NCBI RefSeq assembly: GCF_041260665.1
Contig: NZ_JBGCCT010000049.1
Coordinates: 1-45,028, forward strand
Length of the DNA stretch: 45,028 bases
Direction of reading: 5' to 3'
Source: Catenulispora sp. GP43
GTDB taxonomy: Bacteria; Actinomycetota; Actinomycetes; Streptomycetales; Catenulisporaceae
The number at the start of each line of letters is the position of its first letter. Position 1 is the first letter of the stretch. The position numbers and the translations under genes are program-made. Of the stretch, positions 8,959 through 16,208 are shown piece by piece. The notes beneath the pieces were generated by a model. The model made no database searches. It was not told the DNA's origin and worked only from the letters and a program-made list of their open reading frames with translations.

Positions 8959-8986
8959 ACTGTGGCGCGAACGACCTGCGAAACCA

Positions 8987-9045
8987 AGAAGCCCAAAAAA
9001 CTTAGAAGCCCGAGAAACTCAGAAGCCCAAGAACCTCAGAAGCCC
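8987..9045. repeat. 17-bp iteron-like direct repeats
   Basis: AGAAGCCC occurs at 8987, 9004, 9021 and 9038, spaced exactly 17 bp, with A-rich intervening sequence of pattern RARAAMYTC. There are three full units and a partial fourth. The stretch is much richer in A than its surroundings. It lies between the MDR promoter and the 3' end of the MmyB-type regulator gene. The GAAGC core matches half of the nearby operators. Confidence 0.85.
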
Positions 9046-9100
9046 AGTTCGGGCTGCGGATCAAGCGTGGCTCGAACCGGGAACCAGATGAAGGCCCGCC

Positions 9101-9958
9101 TTATCCGCGGACAACTTGTCCCTGGACAGCACTGCCGCCGTCCACGACGACCAGGCGCTGAAGCTTCTCCTCGCTCGGCGAACCGGCCTCCGCCATGAAG
9201 ACCAGCAAGTCCTGGTTCTCGTCGGGATCCATCAGCCGCCAGCTGTACATCTCCAGGTCGCCCAGCTCCGGATGCAGGTAGCGCTTGAGCTCGTGATGGT
9301 GGGTCACATCCACCTCGTGACGGCGCCAGACCTCGGCGAACTCCGGGCTGACCGCCAGCAGTGCTTCGACGATCTCGCCGGCCGTGCCCGCGGGGTCCGC
9401 GGTGTACACCGCCCGCAGATCCACGGTGAAGACCCTGCCGCGAAGGTCATGATCCTCAGGCGGATAGATGGCGCGCTGCGCCGGGTCGGTGAACCAGCGG
9501 TAGACCAGGTAGCGGGACATCCCGCTGAAACGGGTGTAGTCGCCGAACAGGGCAACCGCCCCGCTGGTCTGCAGCAGCGCCTCGCCGAACTGGGAGAACA
9601 CGATCGCGGGCGTGTCCGACAGGCGCTCGACGATGCGCCGCATGGCGGGACTGACGCGCTCGTCGCGCAGAGCGCGCCGCGGTGCCGAATGCCCGCCGAG
9701 CGCGAACAGGTGCTCGCGTTCACTCGGGCTGAGGTTCAGCGCTCGCGCGAGGGCGGCGAGCATCTGCTCGGATGGCATCGGACCGCGCTGCTGCTCGATC
9801 CGGCTGTAGTAGTCGGTCGACATGTCGGCCAGCATCGCGACCTCCTCGCGGCGCAGCCCGCCGGCCCGACGCCGGGAACCGCGGGGCAGGCCGACGTCCT
9901 CCGGTTGCAGCGCCTCGCGACGAGCCCGGAGAAAGTCCGCGAGCAGCGCACGATCCAT
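9101..9958 (-). CDS. XRE-family transcriptional regulator with MmyB-like ligand-binding domain
   Basis: This is a 285-residue regulator. Residues ~5-70 form a helix-turn-helix of the XRE type with the hallmark segments LRARREALQPEDVGLP, GGLRREEVAMLADMSTDYYS and RIEQQRGPMPSEQML. Residues ~105-270 match the MmyB-type PAS-like ligand-binding domain (VFSQFGEALLQT, RYLVYRWFTDPAQRAIYPPE, HHHELKRYLHPELGDLEMYS), which in characterised members binds a fatty acid or similar small ligand. A GGGGGA precedes ATG 9958. It follows the MarR gene by 17 bp, so the two are co-transcribed. Such regulators commonly control an adjacent dehydrogenase gene; here the MDR operon is the obvious candidate. Confidence 0.88.
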   Translation of the reverse strand: MDRALLADFLRARREALQPEDVGLPRGSRRRAGGLRREEVAMLADMSTDYYSRIEQQRGPMPSEQMLAALARALNLSPSEREHLFALGGHSAPRRALRDERVSPAMRRIVERLSDTPAIVFSQFGEALLQTSGAVALFGDYTRFSGMSRYLVYRWFTDPAQRAIYPPEDHDLRGRVFTVDLRAVYTADPAGTAGEIVEALLAVSPEFAEVWRRHEVDVTHHHELKRYLHPELGDLEMYSWRLMDPDENQDLLVFMAEAGSPSEEKLQRLVVVDGGSAVQGQVVRG

Positions 9959-9975
9959 CGCCCGGTCCCCCTTTT

Positions 9976-10482
9976 TCAGGCGGTGCGGTTGCGTCCGGCG
10001 CGGGGTTTGGCAGACCGCGGCGGTGCGGCGCGCATATGGGTGCGGACGCGGCCGAGGACGGCGCTGAGGGCGGTGAGGTCCTCGTCGGGCATCGAGTCGA
10101 ACAGGAGCTGCCGGACGCGGTCGACATGCCCGGGCATCACATGCGCGATCAGGGCTCGGCCGGCATCGGTGACCGTCACTATGACGCTGCGCTCGTCGTC
10201 CGGCGACGGCGAGCGGGTGATCAGGCCGCGCTTGTCCAGCAGTCCTGCCTGGTAGGTGAGACCGCTGCGGCTGTAGACGACGCCGTCGGCCAGGTCGGTC
10301 ATCCGCAGCCGGCCCTCCGGTGAGTCCACCAGGCGTGCCAGGATCTGGAACTGCACGTAGCTGAGATCGCCGTCGGCGCGCAGATGTTCGTCCACCGCGT
10401 ATTGGAGAAGGCTGCTGACCTCCATCAGGGCGAAATAGGCACCGAGTTGCTCCGAGTTCAGGCCGGGTGTCGCGTCGTTCAC
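9976..10482 (-). CDS. MarR-family winged-helix transcriptional regulator
   Basis: This 168-residue protein has the MarR fold: an N-terminal dimerisation helix (FALMEVSSLLQYAVDEHL), then the winged helix with LSYVQFQILARLVDSPEGRL, RMTDLADGVVYSRSGLTYQA and the wing motif SPSPDDERSVIVTVTDAGRA, whose D-x-R forms the classic wing contact. The GTG start at 10482 coincides with the start predicted from a TAGACT -10 element at 10489-10494, so the mRNA may be leaderless. The palindrome at 10498-10513 lies just upstream of that -10 element, which fits autorepression. Two more copies sit on the MDR promoter. Neighbouring gene order and the shared sites suggest it represses both itself and the MDR-cupin operon in response to a small ligand. 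Confidence 0.9.
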   Translation of the reverse strand: MNDATPGLNSEQLGAYFALMEVSSLLQYAVDEHLRADGDLSYVQFQILARLVDSPEGRLRMTDLADGVVYSRSGLTYQAGLLDKRGLITRSPSPDDERSVIVTVTDAGRALIAHVMPGHVDRVRQLLFDSMPDEDLTALSAVLGRVRTHMRAAPPRSAKPRAGRNRTA

Positions 10483-10488
10483 TCCGCG

Positions 10489-10513
10489 AGTCTACTTGCT
10501 TTGAATTCGAAGT
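10489..10513 (-). promoter_or_regulatory. MarR promoter with operator copy 3 (GCTTTG-N4-CGAAGT)
   Basis: A minus-strand -10 element TAGACT (10489-10494) ends 7 bases before GTG 10482. The imperfect palindrome CTTTGAATTCGAAG (within 10498-10513) sits immediately upstream, in the -35/-10 spacer. It aligns with the two operators of the MDR promoter. Confidence 0.6.
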
Positions 10514-10606
10514 GCACCCGGTTGTCGGATCCGGGCCGTGCCGTTCGTGGCATCAGCAAGAGGTGACCCGCGAGGGCGCCTTCACGACTACGGAAGATGA
10601 CGACAG

Positions 10607-11431
10607 ATGCCGCACCCACAGGCCAAGATCCACCGCATGTCCGAGCTCATCGAGCCGATCGGCGCCGTCACCTTCTCCGCCGTGCCGAACGAGGGGTTCC
10701 TGGCCCTGGGCATGCGCAACTACTGGGACGGATACTTCGCCGGTCGGGCCGCGCCGCTGGGCTCGGCGCCGGCCGAGGTGGTGCACGCGGTGTTCTACAA
10801 CTTCGCCGAGGGCGAGGTGGCGCGCCACATCCCGTGGGTCTGGGGGAAGACCACCCCGCAGGAGGCGATCGCCGTGCGCGAACGGGGCAGCGCCGCCGCG
10901 CTGCGGCAGTGGATCGGGCCGCTCGCCGACTCCCCCGGGCTGCCGCGGGTCATCGACCTCGCCACCCGAGCCGCCGTCAGCGCGCCGGCCGAGGGCCGCG
11001 CGCTGTACGCCGGGCTTCGGGCGCTGGCCGTGCCCGAGGAGCCGGTGGCCAGGCTCTGGCACGCCGCGATGCTGCTGCGCGAGCATCGCGGGGACGGGCA
11101 CAACGCGGCCCTGCTCGCCCACGGCATCGGTGGCACCGGGGCCCACGTCCTGATGGCTCTTTCCCTCGGGATGCGGGCTGAGAAGTTCGGCCGGCTGCAC
11201 CACCTGCCCGAAGCGCAGCTGGCCGCCGTGGTCGACGGCCTGCGCGGACGCGGGCTGGTGGACGCCGACGGCGGGTTCACCGACGCCGGCCGGGCGACCA
11301 GGGAGCGGATCGAGGCGCTCACCGACGAGCTGGCGGCGCCTGCTTACGACGTGCTCAGCGCCGACGAGCTCGACGAGCTGATCACGGGACTCGAACCGAT
11401 CGCCGCGGCGGTGGAGGCCGCCAATGACTGA
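10607..11431 (+). CDS. SCO6745-family protein
   Basis: This 274-residue protein is of the actinobacterial SCO6745-type family. The family's N-terminal helical domain is recognisable (IGAVTFSAVPNEGFLALGMR, then YFAGRAAPLG, VFYNFAEGEVARHIPWVW, LWHAAMLLREHRGDGHNAAL). The C-terminal ~80 residues look like a winged helix (LRGRGLVDADGGFTDAGRAT), similar to MarR-type wings. GGAAG lies 10 bases before ATG 10607; a second ATG at 10637 is possible. The role of the family is not established; the C-terminal wing suggests nucleic-acid or ligand-dependent regulation. It is divergent from the MarR operon, 124 bp away, and could share its regulation. Confidence 0.75.
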   Translation: MPHPQAKIHRMSELIEPIGAVTFSAVPNEGFLALGMRNYWDGYFAGRAAPLGSAPAEVVHAVFYNFAEGEVARHIPWVWGKTTPQEAIAVRERGSAAALRQWIGPLADSPGLPRVIDLATRAAVSAPAEGRALYAGLRALAVPEEPVARLWHAAMLLREHRGDGHNAALLAHGIGGTGAHVLMALSLGMRAEKFGRLHHLPEAQLAAVVDGLRGRGLVDADGGFTDAGRATRERIEALTDELAAPAYDVLSADELDELITGLEPIAAAVEAAND

Positions 11432-11640
11432 GCGAGCGCCACGGGCAAGGGCCGATTCAGGACTCGAGCGCCGCACGCGGCCTCACCGAAAAGGTGGCGG
11501 CTGTGCTCGCGTCTCGCGTCGCCGGGCGGCATCTGACCACCTGGCGCCCTGAGCTGCTGGGCAGCGCCACAGAACAACTCAGCAGGGTCCTCATGCACAG
11601 CGCCGCTTGCAGTGCCGTCCAAAATCGCCGGTCCCAACAA

Positions 11641-11679
11641 CCGCGCCCCGCAGAGGCAAACAGCCTCTGCGGGGCGCGG
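11641..11679. terminator. Perfect 17-bp hairpin, bidirectional terminator
   Basis: Bases 11641-11657 and 11663-11679 are perfectly complementary around an AAACA loop. The stem lies between convergent genes ending at 11431 (+) and 11717 (-). It is the strongest hairpin I saw in the window. The remainder of the 285-bp gap shows no coding signal. Confidence 0.85.
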
Positions 11680-11716
11680 GTCGCGCGCGGGGGGATGCGC
11701 GCGGGGAGTTGGTCTG

Positions 11717-14700
11717 TTACGCGGTCGCCAGTGTGAAGTCGAGCTCGAAGACGCCGCCTCTGCGGATCATCACCTCCTTGGTCTGCGAGGCGTATCCCGT
11801 GCTGGAGGCGACCACCGCCATCGTGTCGGCCCGCCCGGGCAGCCACAGCGAGTACGCGCCGTGGGCGTCGGTGGTGACCGTGTACTGCGCGTGAGTACAG
11901 GTACCGGACGTCGCGTCGCGTGCCGGGCACAGCTGCACTGTCGCTCCGGGCAGGGGCTTCGCGGCGCTGCCCGCAGTGGCGGCCGAGGTCACCGTGCCGG
12001 TGACCTCGCTCCAGGACGAGGGCACGGTCACGTGCAGGTTGACCGGCAGCGCGTCGTTGACGTACGGCGTGTCGGTGGTAAACGTCAGCGCGCCGGCGTA
12101 CCTGCCCGGCGCCGTGATCTGCGAGGCGTCGGCTGTCACCCGGACCCTGATGCTCTGGCCCGGGGCGAGCTCCAGGCTGCCGCGGTCGCGCTGGGTGGTG
12201 AGCCAGGGCACTGCGTCGCCGCCGCACTGGTCGAAGCCGGGCAGCACCTGGGCCACGTCGTTGCCGGTCGGGAAGGCGACGCCGTCCGCGATCGAGCCGC
12301 CGATCTGGTACAGGCCGCAGCCCGTGCCGCCGCTGCGGAAGGTCGGGTAGACCGCGTTCGGCAGGGCGCTCCACACGTTGTTGACCGGGTCGTACTGTTC
12401 GGCCTGGTTGGTGCCGTCGGCGTCGGTGATGCCGCCGACGATCTGCAGTTGGCCGTTGGCGCCGCTGGACGACATGCCCCAGTCGGGGTACGGGATGTCA
12501 GCGGCCTGCGTCCAGGTGTCGGTCTTGGGATGGAAGAGGTACGTCGAGGCCAGGCCCTCGGTGTGGCCGCCGGAGTCGTGCGTGTCGCCGCCCGCGCAGA
12601 TCACCTCAGCGGCGATGCCGGCGCAGGCGCCCCATTGCATGGACACCGGATAGTCGGCCAGCTTCGTCCAGCTGTCGGCGGCCGGCGAGTAGCGGTAGAC
12701 CGCCGACGAGAGAGTCGCGCAGTTGCCGGTGGCGCAGCCGCCGATCACGTACAGGCTGCCGTTGAGCACCGCGGCGGTGGCCGACGTCGTGGCCTGCGGC
12801 AGGTCGGCGACCCGCGTCCACGAGTCGCCGGCCGGGTGGTAGGCGTAGACGGTGGACTGGATCTTGCCGTCGACATTCCAGCCGCCGACCACGTACATCG
12901 TGCCGTTCAGGAACGCCGCCGCCGGGGACTCCAGCGCCTGCGGCAGCGGCGCGATGGCGGTCCAGGAGGCACCGACCGGGTCGTACACGAAGCCGTCGGC
13001 ACGGGCCACGCCGCCGACGATCTGAGTCACGCCGCCGACGGAGTAGGCCCGGCCCTGGTAGTACCCGACCGCGTTGTCCATGATCTGCTCGGGATAGTCG
13101 GCGAGGGCCTGCCAGCCGCCGGTGTCCGCCACCGGGGCGATCGCCGGAGCCGGCTTCGCAGGAGTCTGGTTCGCCGGAGTCGAGTTCAGAGTCGGTGTCG
13201 CAGTATTCGTACTCGGGGAGCGGACTGCCGGACCGGTCGGGTAGTTGCCTGGGACCTTCTTCAGCGGCACCGGCACGGCGGTCGTCCCGGCCGTCGTGCC
13301 GGAAGCCGGTGCGGTGGAGCCGGCGCTCTGCTCGCCGAGCGTGACATGCAGCGGGGCCCGGCCGGTATTGGTCAGGGTGACTTCCCTCTGGGTCTTCTTG
13401 CCGAGCTCCTCGCTGACCGAGAGCGAGGACGGACCCACCGAAAGCCGCCCGGCCTGCAGGGTGACATCGTGAGCGACGACCGTGTCCGCCTTCGTCGTGG
13501 CCGTCGTGGTCTGCGTGGCGTACCGGTTGGCCGCGGTGGTGTAGGTGTGCCGTCCGGCGCCCTGGCTGAACAGCCAGTAGAACCCGTCGGCGGTCCCCGC
13601 ATCGTCCGGAGTCGGGTGACTGGTCGCGGTGGTCGCCGCGCTCGCGGTGTCCGTGGTGACCGCGCCGTTGAGCGGCTGGTGCGTGTTGCCGTCGGTGACG
13701 GTGCCCTCGACGATGCCGCCGGGCACGGTGCGGCAGGTACCGATGTAGACGCTGTCGATCTGCCACAGCGAAAGGCCCGCGCCGCTGTAGTGGAACCGCA
13801 CCTGGACGCCCGCGTGACCGGCCAGACCAGTCAGCGGCACGCCGACCGCACCCTGGGGGGCACCGCCGTTCGCGTTCCAGATCTGGTGCCAGGTCTTGCC
13901 GCCGTCGCCGCTCCCGTCGACCTCGGCCACGGTGCCCGCGGCCGGCAGATACGCGTGGAGGAACTTCAAGGCCGCGTCGGGCTGCGCCGACAGGTCCATG
14001 ACCGGCGAGACGAAGTCGGTGTCCTCGGCCGCGCCGTTGTGGTCGTACGGGTCGGCGGTGCCGAAGTTGCCCGAGCCCGTGGTGAGGTTCCACATACCGT
14101 TCGGGTCGTCGAACTCCCAGGTGGCGGTCGCGCCGTTGTTGTCGGTGACGGTCCAGCCGCCCTGGCCGGTGGTTCCGCTCCAGCCTTCGAAGTCCGCCTG
14201 GGCGGGGTAGGAGTAGCCGGGGGCCGTGCAGAGGTTCTGATCGGCTCCCACCGCGAGGTTCTGGGCCACGTCGGCGGTGCCGACCGTGATCGACTGGCTG
14301 GCGGTGCCGTAGCCGGGATAGATCGGCGTCACGTGCACGGTGTAGTTCGCGTCCTCCGGCAGGCTCACCGAGTACGCGCCTGTCTTCGGGTTCGAGTAGA
14401 TCGCGCCGTAGGGGTAGCCGTCGATGGTGATTTTCGAGTACAGCCCCCACTTGTGACCGGTCGAGTCGAGCACCTTGCCCGAGACCGTCTTGGACGCGAT
14501 GACGGACAGCGTGAGATCGACGGTCGTGGTCTGGTTGTCGGTGATCTGCACCCCGGCCCGCGTCGCGGGCTTGAAACCGTATGCCGACGCGGTCGCGCTG
14601 TAGGTACCGTGCGCGACTTGAACGGTGAACCTGCCTTGCGCGTCGGTCGTCGCGTGGAAGGTCAGGCCTTGCGAGGCGTCGGTGAACACGACACTCGCGT

Positions 14701-16126
14701 TCGGCAACGGACCGCCGGCCGAGGAGGTGAGGGTGCCGGTCGCGGTACCGAAGCCGCTCAGGGTCAGCGCGGTGACGCCGTTCGGGGTTCCCATGCCGGT
14801 CGGGCCGTCCCAGCCGGAACCGGCGGTGCACAGCACGTTGCCGCAGCTGCCATCAGAACCCTGCGTCACGTCGAACAGGTGGTTGCCGCCGAAGGCATAC
14901 GGATAGGTCACCGGGTACGTCCCGGCGGCCGGAGCGCCGGCCAGGGCATACATCGCGGTGATCAGCGGCGCGGACAGGCTTGTGCCGCCGACCTGGACCC
15001 ACCCCGGCTGGCCGAGCGTGTCGTAGACCGCCAGGCCGGTCTGCGGGTCGGCGACCGCGGAGATGTCGGCGGTGGCGCGTTTGGCGCAGTCGGTGGTCAG
15101 GCCGGCCTGGTACGCGGGCTGCGGCTCGTACGCCGAACAGCCGGAACCGCCGGAGGTCCACGCGGTCTCGGTCCAGCCACGCGTCGTCGATGAGTCGGCG
15201 GTCAGCGTGGTGCCGCCCACCCCGACCACATCCGGGTCGGACGCCGGCCAGTTCACCACGTTGCCGGTGTCGCCGGAGCTGGCCACGATCGCCACGCCGG
15301 GGTGGTCGTAGTCGGTGTCGGCCTGTTCGCCCGCGAACTCACCGGGGATGCCGTAGGAGTTCGACACGTACTTCGCACCGAGGCTCACCGCGGTCTTCTC
15401 AGCGGTGCCCAGGTCGGACGTGGCGGCGCTGGCCGCCTCCACCAACAGGATGCGGCACTGCGGGCACGCCGAGGACACCGCGTCGACGTCGAGCGAGGTC
15501 TCCTCGGCCCAGCCCTTGTCGTCGGCCGGGTAGTCGGCGCCGCCGGTCTGGTCGGTCTTGCGGAAGCATCCGTTGGCGGAGGTGCAGGCGGGCAGGCCGT
15601 AGTGCTGGCGGAAGACAGCCAGGTCGGCCTCGACGGTGGAGGCGCCGAAGGCGTCGACGATCGCCACGGTCTGGCCCTGGCCGCCGTCCGGCAAGTGGTA
15701 GGCGGCCTTGATCTGAGCCGGACCGAGCGCGGTGGCCGGCGGTCCGTCGGCGCCGGCGATCAGGCTGCGGACTTTGGTGGTGGCTTGCAGCGCGAAGCAG
15801 ACCGCGTGGCCGGGAGCCGGGTCGGGCACGTTGCACGCCGCCGGGCTGTAGTCCGGCTGGTTCGCGGCGAGCTTGGCCAGGCGCGGGTCGCTCTGTGCCT
15901 CGGCCGTGGGCGGCTTGGGCGTCACCGGGCCCTGCAACGAATCGGTGTTCGCGGGGTTCGCGGGGTTCGCGGTGTTCGCGTTCGAAGCTGCGACGCTGCT
16001 CGGTGAGTTCGTACCCGCCGACACCGGGGAGGCGTAGCAGAGGCTTAAGCCGAGGAGTCCGGCTATCAGTCCGAGAAAGGGCGCACGACGGCGCCCGGGA
16101 GAGTGCATCGGGCAGTTGCCTTTCAT
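11717..16126 (-). CDS. Secreted S53 (sedolisin) serine-carboxyl protease with carboxypeptidase-regulatory and kelch-repeat domains
   Basis: This is a 1469-residue exported protein. A signal peptide (RRRAPFLGLIAGLLGLSLCY, ending near ASPVSAG) is followed by an Ala/Asn/Pro-rich linker. The S53 domain spans ~130-455 with the sedolisin triad: E209 and D213 in EETSLD, oxyanion D286 in SSGDTG and nucleophile S383 in GGTSLSAP. The usual ~170-residue propeptide is shortened. Two carboxypeptidase-regulatory-like beta domains follow (~457-620), then a lectin-like domain starting DFEGWSG (~640-790), a further regulatory-like domain, and kelch repeats (~1030-1290; MYVVGGWNVDG, LYVIGGCATG). A C-terminal regulatory-like domain ends the chain. 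ATG 16126 and ATG 16108 are both possible starts. It probably degrades extracellular protein. The LAL gene lies 82 bp upstream on the same strand and may control it. Confidence 0.85.
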   Translation of the reverse strand: MKGNCPMHSPGRRRAPFLGLIAGLLGLSLCYASPVSAGTNSPSSVAASNANTANPANPANTDSLQGPVTPKPPTAEAQSDPRLAKLAANQPDYSPAACNVPDPAPGHAVCFALQATTKVRSLIAGADGPPATALGPAQIKAAYHLPDGGQGQTVAIVDAFGASTVEADLAVFRQHYGLPACTSANGCFRKTDQTGGADYPADDKGWAEETSLDVDAVSSACPQCRILLVEAASAATSDLGTAEKTAVSLGAKYVSNSYGIPGEFAGEQADTDYDHPGVAIVASSGDTGNVVNWPASDPDVVGVGGTTLTADSSTTRGWTETAWTSGGSGCSAYEPQPAYQAGLTTDCAKRATADISAVADPQTGLAVYDTLGQPGWVQVGGTSLSAPLITAMYALAGAPAAGTYPVTYPYAFGGNHLFDVTQGSDGSCGNVLCTAGSGWDGPTGMGTPNGVTALTLSGFGTATGTLTSSAGGPLPNASVVFTDASQGLTFHATTDAQGRFTVQVAHGTYSATASAYGFKPATRAGVQITDNQTTTVDLTLSVIASKTVSGKVLDSTGHKWGLYSKITIDGYPYGAIYSNPKTGAYSVSLPEDANYTVHVTPIYPGYGTASQSITVGTADVAQNLAVGADQNLCTAPGYSYPAQADFEGWSGTTGQGGWTVTDNNGATATWEFDDPNGMWNLTTGSGNFGTADPYDHNGAAEDTDFVSPVMDLSAQPDAALKFLHAYLPAAGTVAEVDGSGDGGKTWHQIWNANGGAPQGAVGVPLTGLAGHAGVQVRFHYSGAGLSLWQIDSVYIGTCRTVPGGIVEGTVTDGNTHQPLNGAVTTDTASAATTATSHPTPDDAGTADGFYWLFSQGAGRHTYTTAANRYATQTTTATTKADTVVAHDVTLQAGRLSVGPSSLSVSEELGKKTQREVTLTNTGRAPLHVTLGEQSAGSTAPASGTTAGTTAVPVPLKKVPGNYPTGPAVRSPSTNTATPTLNSTPANQTPAKPAPAIAPVADTGGWQALADYPEQIMDNAVGYYQGRAYSVGGVTQIVGGVARADGFVYDPVGASWTAIAPLPQALESPAAAFLNGTMYVVGGWNVDGKIQSTVYAYHPAGDSWTRVADLPQATTSATAAVLNGSLYVIGGCATGNCATLSSAVYRYSPAADSWTKLADYPVSMQWGACAGIAAEVICAGGDTHDSGGHTEGLASTYLFHPKTDTWTQAADIPYPDWGMSSSGANGQLQIVGGITDADGTNQAEQYDPVNNVWSALPNAVYPTFRSGGTGCGLYQIGGSIADGVAFPTGNDVAQVLPGFDQCGGDAVPWLTTQRDRGSLELAPGQSIRVRVTADASQITAPGRYAGALTFTTDTPYVNDALPVNLHVTVPSSWSEVTGTVTSAATAGSAAKPLPGATVQLCPARDATSGTCTHAQYTVTTDAHGAYSLWLPGRADTMAVVASSTGYASQTKEVMIRRGGVFELDFTLATA

Positions 16127-16208
16127 GGGGGCGGGTGACTGGCGTCCCTGGCGAGTATGCGGCGTGAACGTGCGGTGCTCGATTGGGCAGATGCCCTAAA
16201 GAAAGGAA

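Noticed and set aside
11612-15193. 1193-codon open frame on the plus strand opposite the S53 protease gene
   Set aside because: It is rich in Arg, Gly, Val and Asp without domain motifs or a ribosome-binding site, and it runs antisense to a gene with intact protease motifs. Long antisense frames are expected in high-GC DNA.
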